Position numbers and translations under genes: made by a program. A stretch of 64,000 nucleotides of DNA from Alkalihalobacillus bogoriensis ATCC BAA-922 (lineage in GTDB: Bacteria; Bacillota; Bacilli; Bacillales; Bacillaceae_F): contig NZ_KK211278.1 of assembly GCF_000621445.1 (NCBI RefSeq), positions 319,383 through 383,382 of the forward strand, written 5' to 3'. Below the pieces are notes generated by a model. That model made no database searches, had not been told where the DNA came from, and saw nothing but the letters and a program-made list of their open reading frames with translations. This document shows, piece by piece, positions 9,979 to 19,670 of this stretch (within the stretch, counting starts at the first letter, position 1; every line of letters begins with the position of its first letter).

Positions 9979-10015
9979 GGCGACATTGCGTGTTTACGCT
10001 CTGTCGTCTTTTTTT
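9979..10015 (+). terminator. Attenuator terminator in the bmr leader
   Basis: GGCGACA pairs with TGTCGTC, with an inner GCG...CGC stem, followed by seven T. It stands between the leader peptide and the transporter genes, so expression needs read-through. Confidence 0.8.
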
Positions 10016-10109
10016 GTTTCGTCGTTTTCCTTTTTCATAAAATGGTGGATTGTTATTACTGGGTTTTTTTTGACCCTTTAATATACAAAAATATAAGGAG
10101 GTAATGAAG

Positions 10110-10166
10110 ATGAATGGAAATGAAAGAATTCGTATGATTGGTTTAGGAGAGATTGAAGGCGGTTAA
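10110..10166 (+). CDS. Second small ORF (18 residues) just before bmrC
   Basis: ATG 10110 lies 8 bp after AAGGAGG and encodes MNGNERIRMIGLGEIEGG; an ATG at 10104 adds two residues. It ends 20 bp before the bmrC start. The ribosome site is as strong as that of any gene nearby, so translation is likely. It may couple translation into bmrC or be a second leader. The family is not recognised. Confidence 0.5.
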   Translation: MNGNERIRMIGLGEIEGG

Positions 10167-10186
10167 TTAAGATTGGGGGAGAATAG

Positions 10187-11935
10187 ATGTTTTCAGTTTT
10201 AGGTAAATTAGCTTGGTTTTTTAAAAAATATTGGTTACGGTATACCGTAGCAATCAGTTTATTAATTATTGTAAGTTTCTTAGATGTGATCCCACCATGG
10301 TTAGTTGGGATGGCTATCGATGAAATTCAATTTGGGACGTTAACAACAGAAAGTTTACTGCAATTGATTTTATTTTACGGAACGATTATTGTTGTAAGCT
10401 ATGTGTTAACTTATTTTTGGATGTATCAGTTATTTGGTGGTGCATTTTTATTAGAGAGGCTAATGCGGTTCAAATTTATGAAACACTTGTTGTCAATGAC
10501 ACCGACGTTTTATGAAAAAAATCGAACTGGTGATTTAATGGCACGCGCTACAAATGATTTAAAAGCCATTTCAATGACTGCAGGTTTCGGAATTCTGACT
10601 TTAATTGACGCCAGTATTTTTATGATGGTTATCATTGGAGTCATGGGATTTTTTATAAGTTGGAAATTAACACTTGCGGCACTATTACCAATGCCGATTA
10701 TGGCCATTGCAATTAATTATTATGGAAAAGTCATTCATAAGCAATTTTTAGCTGCACAAGATTCGTTTGGGGATATGAATGACAACGTTTTAGAGTCAAT
10801 TGCTGGCGTTCGTGTGAATCGAGCCTACGTTCAAGAAAAAGCGGATCAACAACGGTTTCAAATGATGACTGACGATGTCTTTGAAAAAAATATGTCGGTA
10901 GCTAGAACCGATTCATTGTTTGAACCAACTATCAAGATTTTAGTCGGAATTAGCTATGTTATTGGTTTAGGGTTTGGGGCGTATTTAGTATTCCAAAATG
11001 AAATTACGCTTGGGCAACTTGTTTCCTTTAATGTTTATTTAGGGATGTTGATTTGGCCAATGTTTGCTGTTGGTGAGTTAATTAATGTCATGCAACGTGG
11101 AAATGCCTCGTTAGACCGGGTCAATACAACATTAAGTTACAAACCGGATGTGTTTGATAAAGAGGATTCTGCCGATTTGGATGTACCCACATCCATTATT
11201 TATGACAATGTAAGTTTCCAATATCCGATGTCTGCAACATTGAATTTAAAAAATGTTTCCTTTACGGTTAAACAGGGTCAAACGATAGGGATTGTTGGGA
11301 AAACAGGGAGTGGTAAAACAACGATATTGAAGCAGTTATTACGAGAGTACCCAGTAGGTGCAGGGAGAATTTCTATTTCAGGTGTTCCTATTGAAAATAT
11401 CACGCTAGATACACTTCAACGGTGGATTGGTTATGTACCACAGGAGCAAATATTATTTTCCCGCTCTATTCGTGAAAATTTAGAGTTTGGAAAATCAAAT
11501 GTCTCAACAGAAGAAATTAATAATGTATTAGCTTCAGCAGCTTTTGATACAGATTTAACGTTATTGCCAGAAGGGTTAGAAACGTTAGTCGGAGAAAAAG
11601 GAGTTGCATTATCAGGTGGTCAAAAGCAAAGAATTTCGATTGCACGAGCGCTATTAAAAGATCCAGAAATTTTAATGTTAGATGATGCGATGTCAGCTGT
11701 GGATGGAAAAACTGAAGCAAAAATTATTGAAAATATTCGTCACGAGAGAAAAGGGAAGACAACGTTCATTTCTGCTCACCGCATATCAGCAGTTCAACAT
11801 GCGGATTGGATTATTGTAATGGAAAATGGACAGATCATTGAAGAAGGAACACACGAACAATTGCTTACCTTACACGGCTGGTATAAAGAGCAATGTGAAC
11901 GTCAGCAAGCGGATTCGTATGGTGAGGTGGGATAG
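10187..11935 (+). CDS. bmrC: ABC multidrug exporter half-transporter, BmrC-like (YheI)
   Basis: 582 residues, close to B. subtilis BmrC. Six predicted membrane helices (about 1-310) precede the nucleotide-binding domain: Walker A GKTGSGKT near 369, signature LSGGQKQRISIARAL near 474, and Walker B LMLDDAMS with Asp500 in place of the catalytic Glu. That substitution is the degenerate site known for BmrC, so the protein should work only as a heterodimer with the next gene. Its stop is 1 bp from the bmrD start. Expression is probably controlled by the leader attenuator upstream. Confidence 0.9.
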   Translation: MFSVLGKLAWFFKKYWLRYTVAISLLIIVSFLDVIPPWLVGMAIDEIQFGTLTTESLLQLILFYGTIIVVSYVLTYFWMYQLFGGAFLLERLMRFKFMKHLLSMTPTFYEKNRTGDLMARATNDLKAISMTAGFGILTLIDASIFMMVIIGVMGFFISWKLTLAALLPMPIMAIAINYYGKVIHKQFLAAQDSFGDMNDNVLESIAGVRVNRAYVQEKADQQRFQMMTDDVFEKNMSVARTDSLFEPTIKILVGISYVIGLGFGAYLVFQNEITLGQLVSFNVYLGMLIWPMFAVGELINVMQRGNASLDRVNTTLSYKPDVFDKEDSADLDVPTSIIYDNVSFQYPMSATLNLKNVSFTVKQGQTIGIVGKTGSGKTTILKQLLREYPVGAGRISISGVPIENITLDTLQRWIGYVPQEQILFSRSIRENLEFGKSNVSTEEINNVLASAAFDTDLTLLPEGLETLVGEKGVALSGGQKQRISIARALLKDPEILMLDDAMSAVDGKTEAKIIENIRHERKGKTTFISAHRISAVQHADWIIVMENGQIIEEGTHEQLLTLHGWYKEQCERQQADSYGEVG

Positions 11936-11936
11936 G

Positions 11937-13964
11937 ATGAAAAATCAAACAACTGGAAAACGATTAGTTGCATACGCATTAACGTTTAAAAAGACCATTC
12001 TGATCGCACTTCTCCTTCTCTCAGTAGCAGTAGCAGCAGAATTAAGTGGCCCCTTTATCGCCAAAAAGATTATTGATGATCATATTCTTGGTATTGAAGC
12101 AACGTGGTATGCGACGACAGAAGAAAATGAAAATGTCGTTTCGTACCGAGGTGAATCATTTGTTCGAGAACAATATGCAGAAGGAATCGCTGTTGACCGT
12201 GAAGTGCGAATACTACAAATTGGTCGTTTCTTTTACTTTGTAGATGAACCTGTATTATTTGACGGTCAACGCTCTCTAGATGGTTCCTTATTAACGATTA
12301 CGCTAGGGGAACAAAAAGTCGAATATGAGGTGGAGCAACTATCTGCTGCTGAAGTTTGGGCGTTTTATCAGCCGGAAATTAAACCAATCGTCTTTTTATT
12401 GGCTTTATATTTAGGGCTGCTGTTGTTTGCGGCTTTGTTTCAATATGGGAAATCGGTCTTGTTACAATCAGCAGCCAATCGGATTATCCAAAAAATGCGT
12501 ACAGATGTGTTTCAACAAATTCAACGGTTGCCGATTCGATATTTTGATAGCCGGCCAGCGGGGAAAATCGTATCGAGAATTACAAATGATACCGAAGCGA
12601 TTCGCGAATTATATGTAAAAGTATTAGCGACCTTTTTTACGAGCGCCATTTATTTAATTGGGATTTACATCGCTTTATTTTTATTAGATGTACAACTTGC
12701 GCTTATTACATTACTAGTTATCCCGATTTTATTGATTTGGATCGTGTTATATCGAAAATATGCAGCAAAATACAATCATTTAATTCGATCTAGATTAAGT
12801 GATATGAACGGTATGATTAATGAATCAATTCAAGGAATGCCGATTATTCAAGCGTTTCGTCGCAAGGAAAAAACATCTGATGAATTTGAAGCTTTAAATC
12901 ATGAACATTTCACGTACCAAAACAAATTATTAAGCTTAAACTCGCTCACTTCGCATAATCTTGTCTCTGTGCTTCGAAATCTCACGCTTGTGTTATTAAT
13001 TTGGTATTTTGGTGGAATGTCACTTGATGCAACAACGATGATTTCCATTGGAATGCTTTATGCGTTTGTCGACTATATAGGTCGAATGTTCCAGCCGGTT
13101 ACTGATGTGGTAAACCAACTTGCGCAACTCGAACAAGCGAGAGTCGCATCGATTCGAGTATTTGAGTTAATGGATGAAATAGGAGAAGATGTTAATGAGC
13201 AGCTAATTCCACGGTATAAAGGGGAAGTATCTTTTCGAAATGTTTCATTTTCTTATAATGGGAAAAATGATGTACTAAAGCAATTATCTTTTGATGCAAA
13301 ACAAGGCGAAACCATTGCATTAGTTGGTCATACTGGCTCAGGAAAAAGTTCGATAATTAATTTACTTTTCCGTTTTTATGATTATCAAAAAGGTTCGATT
13401 CTCATTGATGGAATGGATATACAAAAAATGCCACGTCAACAAATTCGGAAGCATATGGCTATCGTTTTGCAAGAGCCGTTTTTGTTTTCCGGGACAATTG
13501 CTACAAATGTGAGTTTACATGATCCATTGATAACAAGAGAAAAAATAGAACAGGCGATCCGAGATGTCGGTGCCGAAGAATTTGTGTTAAACTTACCAAA
13601 CGGTTATGACGAGACAGTGATTGAAAAAGGCAGTACCTTATCGGCGGGACAACGTCAATTAATTTCGTTTGCACGTGCGCTTGCATTTAACCCAGCGATT
13701 TTAGTATTAGATGAAGCGACCGCTAATATTGATTCAGAAACCGAAGCGATGATTCAACATGCATTAGATGTTGTGAAAGAAGGAAGAACAACTTTCATCA
13801 TTGCCCATCGGTTATCGACGATTAAGCATGCTGACCAAATCCTCGTCTTAGACCACGGTGAAATTATTGAGCGTGGCAATCATGAGGAACTCTTGAAAGG
13901 AAAAGGGAAGTATTATCAAATGTATCAGCTTCAAGTAGGTAAACAGGCTGTTCATATTAGTTAA
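11937..13964 (+). CDS. bmrD: ABC multidrug exporter half-transporter, BmrD-like (YheH)
   Basis: 675 residues. A large extracellular insert (about 45-140) lies between the first two membrane helices, as in BmrD. The nucleotide-binding domain has Walker A GHTGSGKS, signature LSAGQRQLISFARAL and a canonical Walker B LVLDEATANID with catalytic Glu593. Together with BmrC it should form a drug-exporting heterodimer with one active ATP site. ATG 11937 follows GAGGTGG; an upstream in-frame start at 11826 would overlap bmrC deeply and is not used. Confidence 0.9.
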   Translation: MKNQTTGKRLVAYALTFKKTILIALLLLSVAVAAELSGPFIAKKIIDDHILGIEATWYATTEENENVVSYRGESFVREQYAEGIAVDREVRILQIGRFFYFVDEPVLFDGQRSLDGSLLTITLGEQKVEYEVEQLSAAEVWAFYQPEIKPIVFLLALYLGLLLFAALFQYGKSVLLQSAANRIIQKMRTDVFQQIQRLPIRYFDSRPAGKIVSRITNDTEAIRELYVKVLATFFTSAIYLIGIYIALFLLDVQLALITLLVIPILLIWIVLYRKYAAKYNHLIRSRLSDMNGMINESIQGMPIIQAFRRKEKTSDEFEALNHEHFTYQNKLLSLNSLTSHNLVSVLRNLTLVLLIWYFGGMSLDATTMISIGMLYAFVDYIGRMFQPVTDVVNQLAQLEQARVASIRVFELMDEIGEDVNEQLIPRYKGEVSFRNVSFSYNGKNDVLKQLSFDAKQGETIALVGHTGSGKSSIINLLFRFYDYQKGSILIDGMDIQKMPRQQIRKHMAIVLQEPFLFSGTIATNVSLHDPLITREKIEQAIRDVGAEEFVLNLPNGYDETVIEKGSTLSAGQRQLISFARALAFNPAILVLDEATANIDSETEAMIQHALDVVKEGRTTFIIAHRLSTIKHADQILVLDHGEIIERGNHEELLKGKGKYYQMYQLQVGKQAVHIS

Positions 13965-13971
13965 TCAAAGG

Positions 13972-13997
13972 GGCCAAATCATAGATTTGGCCTTTTT
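13972..13997 (+). terminator. Terminator after bmrCD
   Basis: GGCCAAATC and ATTTGGCC pair over a short loop, followed by five T. Confidence 0.9.
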
Positions 13998-14055
13998 GTT
14001 TAAACTACGCTCCTGCGCGTTTCACGCGTAGAGATTTTGTTGTTTATAGGAAGTA

Positions 14056-14285
14056 AGCGGCCATGAAAACCGTTACCTGTGAACATTGCTAGCGTTTTGG
14101 AACGTTGGAGGACACAGGAGCCGTTAATCATAATATATCGTTAGGAATAGAGTGGCTTTTGCGTGAATAAGCGCTCCTGTGGCCGCTAAAAAACGGAAAC
14201 CCGTATCATGTTCACAAATAATGGCTGCTCTGACCGCAAAAATGAGACATGGGATGTGTTGGTTGTTTTTGTCAAAAAGCGGTCA
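14056..14285. repeat. Intergenic region with nested perfect inverted repeats
   Basis: Four inverted pairs are seen: AGCGGCC (14056) with GGCCGCT (14181), TGTGAACAT (14078) with ATGTTCACA (14208), CACAGGAGC (14113) with GCTCCTGTG (14173), and TGACCGC (14231) with GCGGTCA (14279). No gene is supported in 13998-14417. The region could be a structured RNA or a remnant of a mobile element. Confidence 0.55.
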
Positions 14286-14334
14286 AGGCTCTCCACTTCG
14301 CTTGAAAGAAAAGAAGCTCCCGCGTTTTTCTTTA
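14286..14334 (+). repeat. Dispersed structured repeat R1, copy b (3' half only)
   Basis: It keeps the CACTTCGCTTGAAAGAAAAG, GCTCC and GCG-TTTTTC parts found in the other copies, but the 5' hairpins are replaced by unrelated sequence. It lies downstream of bmrD on the same strand and upstream of the SteA-like gene. Confidence 0.7.
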
Positions 14335-14426
14335 TGTCATTTCTCATAATTTGCTTTTTCAGGAATCTATTTTTGAAGAATGCTCATACTAACGTAAGAA
14401 CAATTGGAAGAGGGAGTTTGAGGACT

Positions 14427-15554
14427 TTGGACGTTTTTATTGCTGAAACCGCGTATGAGCATAAGCGAACGAAAGAGCTACTGAAAACACTTCCGAAAAG
14501 AAAAGTGGCGATTTTACATCATCGTGATATTGATTCGGTTGCTGTAGACGGGTTAAAACAAAAGCAAGTAAAAGCGATTTTAAATTTTGAGTCATCCATG
14601 AGTGGCGATTATGTACACCAAGGCGTTATTCAATTACTTCAAGCGAATATCCCTGTTTATGACGTTGTCGTAATGGAGATGGACAATGAGTGCCTTCATG
14701 GGATGAAAGTTAAAATTAGGGACGAGAAGCTTTTTGTTTGGAAAGAAAATCGATGGGTGTTTATCGCATCCTTATTTCGGTATACATTCGAACGATGTGG
14801 AAAAATCATCGAAAAAGCACAGGCCAATTTCCCATCGACATTTAAAAGTTTTGCAGCTAACTCCTTTGAATATGGAGAAAAAGAATTAAATGAATTTTTA
14901 GTTGAACCTCAAATACCTACTTGTTTACAAAAAATAAACGGACAAGAAGTATTAATCGTAACAAGAGGCCAAGAGTATGAAGCTGATTTAAAGGTAGCGA
15001 AAAGATGGATTAAACAAAAAAAAGTCGTCATTATCGCTGTTGATGGTGGTGCAGATGGCTTAGTCAATATCGGGCTTAGACCTGATTTCATTATTGGTGA
15101 TATGGATTCAGTCAGTGAAGCGGCGTTAAAATCGGGTGCAACTTTGATTGCCCATAGTTATAAAAATGGACAATCTCCTGGAAAGGAAAGAATTGAAAAA
15201 TTAGGTTTACAAGCTGAGACGATAGATTTTATCGGGACAAGTGAAGATATTGCGATTATGTATTCTTATTGGGCAAAAGCAAAGCTCATTTTTATCGTTG
15301 GAAGCCATACATCGATGACCGATTATTTAGAGAAAGGTCGTCCTGGAATGGGATCAAGTCTACTCGTTCGGATGAATGCAGGTCATAAAATTGTTGACCT
15401 TAAAGGAATACATCAATTACTTGACCATTCTTCGGCTTGGTTTACACCCCAAGTGAGTTCCATCGCAGTAACGGCAAGTGTTCTTGCCATTGCTACACAA
15501 TCGTCTAAATTTTTTGCATTGCTTTCGATACTTTTTTATTGGATAGGAGGTTAA
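14427..15554 (+). CDS. SteA-like protein with thiamine-pyrophosphokinase-like fold
   Basis: About 375 residues. The N-terminal part (KRKVAILHHRDIDSVAVDGL) resembles the start of actinobacterial SteA. The middle carries the TPK-type nucleotide-binding signature AVDGGADGLVNIGLRPDFIIGDMDS. A C-terminal membrane helix ends the protein (about 350-370). SteA and SteB of corynebacteria act in cell separation and envelope assembly; the Bacillus function is not known to me. TTG 14427 (10 bp after GGGAG) or TTG 14418 is the likely start. A longer frame from 14208 runs through repeat R1b and is rejected. It heads a four-gene unit. Confidence 0.75.
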   Translation: MDVFIAETAYEHKRTKELLKTLPKRKVAILHHRDIDSVAVDGLKQKQVKAILNFESSMSGDYVHQGVIQLLQANIPVYDVVVMEMDNECLHGMKVKIRDEKLFVWKENRWVFIASLFRYTFERCGKIIEKAQANFPSTFKSFAANSFEYGEKELNEFLVEPQIPTCLQKINGQEVLIVTRGQEYEADLKVAKRWIKQKKVVIIAVDGGADGLVNIGLRPDFIIGDMDSVSEAALKSGATLIAHSYKNGQSPGKERIEKLGLQAETIDFIGTSEDIAIMYSYWAKAKLIFIVGSHTSMTDYLEKGRPGMGSSLLVRMNAGHKIVDLKGIHQLLDHSSAWFTPQVSSIAVTASVLAIATQSSKFFALLSILFYWIGG

Positions 15555-15559
15555 GTAAC

Positions 15560-16024
15560 ATGACTAAACTCCATTTTAAATCTTTTATCCTCATTGCTTT
15601 TATTTTTACTGCTGGATTTGTATTTGGTCTTTTATTAGATAAAGAGTGGTTGTCAGAACAAGAAAACGCGTATGTATCGAAAATTAAAGCAGAAAACCAA
15701 ATGCTACACTATGAACGTGAACATTGGTTGACCTTTATCGGAGAGCAACTACAAGCGATTCCAGTTTATGTGGCATCAGAAGAAAAGGATGATCGTCATC
15801 TCCAGCAATTATTTCAGCAAATTGGGGTAGAGCCTTTGCAGTTAGAACCGTTAGAATCACTATTTGCTCAAGAAGGAATTGTAGTTTCTATTGGGCATGA
15901 AGTTACCGAATATGAATTTCCACATTTAGTGCTCGATACTGTCCCTGATGAGCATCCGGATATTTTTCAATTTTATCTTTCGTTACTAAAATTAAAAGGA
16001 GAGACAATTCATGATGAAAATTAG
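15560..16024 (+). CDS. SteB/MctB-like membrane-anchored protein (copper transporter family name)
   Basis: 154 residues: one N-terminal membrane helix (about 7-27), a short coiled coil (about 30-60), then an external or soluble alpha/beta part. This layout matches the SteB/MctB group that pairs with SteA, often labelled copper transporter. AGGAGG lies 9 bp before ATG 15560. It begins 5 bp after the SteA-like stop and its end overlaps the next gene. The assignment rests on size, topology and context more than on motifs. Confidence 0.6.
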   Translation: MTKLHFKSFILIAFIFTAGFVFGLLLDKEWLSEQENAYVSKIKAENQMLHYEREHWLTFIGEQLQAIPVYVASEEKDDRHLQQLFQQIGVEPLQLEPLESLFAQEGIVVSIGHEVTEYEFPHLVLDTVPDEHPDIFQFYLSLLKLKGETIHDEN

Positions 16025-16676
16025 TGTTGTCGTACCAGCTTATAACGAAGCGGATATCATTGAAGAGACATTATTAACATTAAGAAAACAATCGTGGGTT
16101 CACGAAATTATTACTGTAAACGATGGAAGTACGGATGCAACAGGAGAACTTTGTGCGAATTTAAGTAATATCGCCATTCAATTGGAACGAAACAGAGGAA
16201 AAGGTGAGGCGCTACAAATCGGCTGGGAGCAAGCAAGTGGTGACATTATTGTTTGTTTAGATGCGGATTTAGGTGAATCGGTCAAAGAGGCACAACCATT
16301 AATTGAACCGTTTGAGTCGGACTTTATTGATGTCGTCATCGGACGATTACCACAACAAAAGGTGAGAGGGTTAGGATTTGTTAAAGAGCGAGCAAAACGA
16401 TTGATTTATAAAAAGACGGGTCATTGGATTAGCGCACCACTTTCTGGCCAGCGCGCATTTCGAAAAAAATGGTTAGCAACGTTAATGAAAAATCAATATC
16501 AAGGATACGGTATAGAAACTGCAATGCTTCTGGATTTATTAGAAGCAGGTGCAACAGTCATTGAAGTCGATACATTTATTACTCATCGGGCAACAGGAAA
16601 AAATCTCGCTGGATTTCTTCATCGTGGCAAGCAGTGGTTAGAGTTAGAAAAGTCCGTATGGAGAGGGTTAGAATGA
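16011..16676 (+). CDS. GT2 family glycosyltransferase
   Basis: 221-residue GT-A protein. The N-terminus KISVVVPAYNEADIIEETL and VNDGSTDATGEL bind the nucleotide sugar, and CLDADLG is the metal-binding DxD region. SGQRAFRKKW and GYGIETAML, seen downstream, are found in polyprenyl-phosphate and related GT2 enzymes. No membrane helix is evident. It overlaps the previous gene by 14 bp and the next by 4 bp, so all are translationally coupled. The sugar and acceptor are unknown. Confidence 0.85.
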   Translation: MMKISVVVPAYNEADIIEETLLTLRKQSWVHEIITVNDGSTDATGELCANLSNIAIQLERNRGKGEALQIGWEQASGDIIVCLDADLGESVKEAQPLIEPFESDFIDVVIGRLPQQKVRGLGFVKERAKRLIYKKTGHWISAPLSGQRAFRKKWLATLMKNQYQGYGIETAMLLDLLEAGATVIEVDTFITHRATGKNLAGFLHRGKQWLELEKSVWRGLE

Positions 16677-17473
16677 CTGGTGCCCTAATTTTATTATTGC
16701 CGATAATTGCGTATGCAAGTGCGATTCTTTTTTTGCAATGTGGTTGGTTTACTTTTAATTATGAACACAAAAAAATCCCATATAGTTTAGGGGTATTAGT
16801 TGTTTTTTGTTTGCTCGGCTTTCTCCTTGCTTTTCAAAGGGAAACGACCGTATTAACCACGATGAGTGTTATTTATATTTTTGGAGTGTGGTTTATCGGA
16901 CTTATTGATGATATATTTGGTGCGAAAAAAACAAAAGGATTAAAAGGACATTTTCTTCATTTTATCCGACAGGGAAAAGTGAGCACAGGGTTACTCAAAG
17001 TCGGGGGGACGGTGAGTTTAGCCTTCGTTTATTTGCTCACATTACAACCACAAAGTCTAGAGGAATGGGTGAGGACAGGGATTATTCTGATTCTTACGCC
17101 ACATATTATGAATTTATTTGATACTAGGCCGCTTCGCGTGTGGAAAATAACCTTCGTTTATAGTTTATTTTTTGTCGGGGTCTTTGCGGCGATGCCATTT
17201 ACTTTTTATTTGTACTTATTAACTTATTTTTTTGTCCATTATGTGCTCGAAGGTCATAAAGTTGCGATGCTAGGGGATAATGGAGCAACCGCACTTGGGG
17301 CAATTCTAGCGGTATTAACTGTTTCATACGCACCAATTCAATATCAATGGTATGTGATCTTATTATTTTTTACATTAACCCTTTTGGCTGAAAAAGTTTC
17401 CTTTTCACACTGGATCGAACAATCTCCGCTCCTTCGTAAGATTGATAGTTGGGGTGTATACTCGTCAAAATAA
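16673..17473 (+). CDS. Short MraY/WecA-like (glycosyltransferase 4) membrane protein
   Basis: 266 residues with about eight hydrophobic helices. GLIDDIFGAKKTKGLKGH carries the Asp pair typical of polyprenyl-phosphate phospho-sugar transferases, and MLGDNGATALGA resembles their second Asp motif. It is shorter than TagO/WecA/MraY (about 320-360). ATG 16673 overlaps the upstream stop as ATGA and follows GGAGAGGG. With the GT2 neighbour it suggests lipid-linked glycan synthesis tied to the SteA/SteB-like pair. Confidence 0.75.
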   Translation: MTGALILLLPIIAYASAILFLQCGWFTFNYEHKKIPYSLGVLVVFCLLGFLLAFQRETTVLTTMSVIYIFGVWFIGLIDDIFGAKKTKGLKGHFLHFIRQGKVSTGLLKVGGTVSLAFVYLLTLQPQSLEEWVRTGIILILTPHIMNLFDTRPLRVWKITFVYSLFFVGVFAAMPFTFYLYLLTYFFVHYVLEGHKVAMLGDNGATALGAILAVLTVSYAPIQYQWYVILLFFTLTLLAEKVSFSHWIEQSPLLRKIDSWGVYSSK

Positions 17474-17520
17474 TGAAAGCTTGCACTTGTACGTGGTGCA
17501 TCGGTTGAATGGATGTTCTT

Positions 17521-17700
17521 TCGGACATTTGTTCCGCTATTTTAGTAAAAAGTTTTGTTTTTCAATGGCTAATGGACATCTGTTCCGGTACATTAGAAAA
17601 ATAGGTGTTTTGCGCTCTCGCTTTGGTCAAATTACGGAACAGGTGTCCGAAAAAATGAAAACCTGCTTGATTTTCTTGTAATAACGGAACAAATGTCTGT
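17521..17700. repeat. Dyad repeat R2, copy A (four 20-bp units)
   Basis: Forward units at 17521-17540 (TCGGACATTTGTTCCGCTAT) and 17571-17590; reverse units at 17631-17650 and 17681-17700 (ATAACGGAACAAATGTCTGT). The spacings are 50, 60 and 50 bp around a single dyad centre at 17610. It lies between the convergent GT4-like gene and gdhA. Open frames that cross it are not genes. Confidence 0.9.
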
Positions 17701-17730
17701 AACATGATTGAGTGACTGTCTAATTAATAA

Positions 17731-17759
17731 AGAACCCCACTTTGAAGTGGGGGGTTCTT
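17731..17759. terminator. Bidirectional terminator between the GT4-like gene and gdhA
   Basis: GAACCCCACTT pairs with AAGTGGGGGGTTC. The reverse-strand side is followed by a T-rich stretch, so it mainly serves gdhA. Confidence 0.85.
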
Positions 17760-17762
17760 CGA

Positions 17763-19181
<1,419 letters not shown>

Positions 19182-19360
19182 CTATGAATATTCTTAAAAT
19201 TGTTTAAATAATTTGTTATTTTGTATTTTATTATTTACAGCTAATCTACAACAATACAAAAAATAGATGATTCTAATGCCAAAATGATATTAGTAAGACA
19301 GGACAAGGTGTTTATATGAAAAAAAGAGATTGTTATTTTTTTGTGTCCTTGTAATAAAAC

Positions 19361-19387
19361 AAAAAAATGGGGGGGTACCCCATTTTA
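19361..19387 (-). terminator. Terminator after the 48-residue reverse-strand ORF
   Basis: On the reverse strand AAATGGGG pairs with CCCCATTT, followed by seven T. It overlaps the stop codon. Confidence 0.75.
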
Positions 19388-19531
19388 ATGTCTTAATTTT
19401 GGATTGTACTTTTTATTGACAGCGGCGATTTTTTTCTCTAATAAGATTTCGGATAGCTCAGGTTTCACATATTCCTCGTATAGCACTTTCCTTTGCCAGT
19501 TTTTCCATTCTTTTGTTTCTTTTTCTGTCAT
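19385..19531 (-). CDS. Small unrecognised protein, 48 residues
   Basis: Reverse-strand ORF starting MTEKETKEWKNWQRKVLYEE and ending NPKLRH. It is highly charged, without signal peptide or membrane helix. GGAG lies 10 bp upstream of its ATG and a good terminator follows directly, so it is probably real. It stands alone between gdhA and the LysR gene. I do not recognise the family. Confidence 0.65.
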   Translation of the reverse strand: MTEKETKEWKNWQRKVLYEEYVKPELSEILLEKKIAAVNKKYNPKLRH

Positions 19532-19670
19532 ATTGAATATACTCCTTTCAAATTTAGAACGAAATATTATGAATATTCAGTATTTTGTTAACGCGTTGAT
19601 GTATGAGCGAAACTATGAAAGACACATTATAGTAGCAATTGCAAAAACAATGATTTAGCTGTATTTTATA

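Noticed and set aside
10187-11935. Asp in place of Glu in the BmrC Walker B as a sign of a broken gene
   Set aside because: The heterodimeric BmrC family normally has this degenerate site, and BmrD supplies the intact Glu.
14208-14426. Upstream extension of the SteA-like gene to an ATG at 14208
   Set aside because: The added residues translate repeat R1b and the inverted-repeat region, have no family counterpart, and the ATG lacks a ribosome site.
17442-17681. 79-codon open frame after the GT4-like gene
   Set aside because: It runs through the R2 dyad units, lacks a ribosome site, and its translation is only a reading of the repeat.
17521-17700. R2 as a CRISPR array
   Set aside because: Only four units, two of them inverted, with non-uniform spacers and no cas genes nearby.
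19316-19354. 12-codon ORF (MKKRDCYFFVSL) upstream of gdhA
   Set aside because: On the opposite strand to gdhA, with only a weak AAGGTG; no downstream gene or terminator arrangement as seen for the bmr leader.
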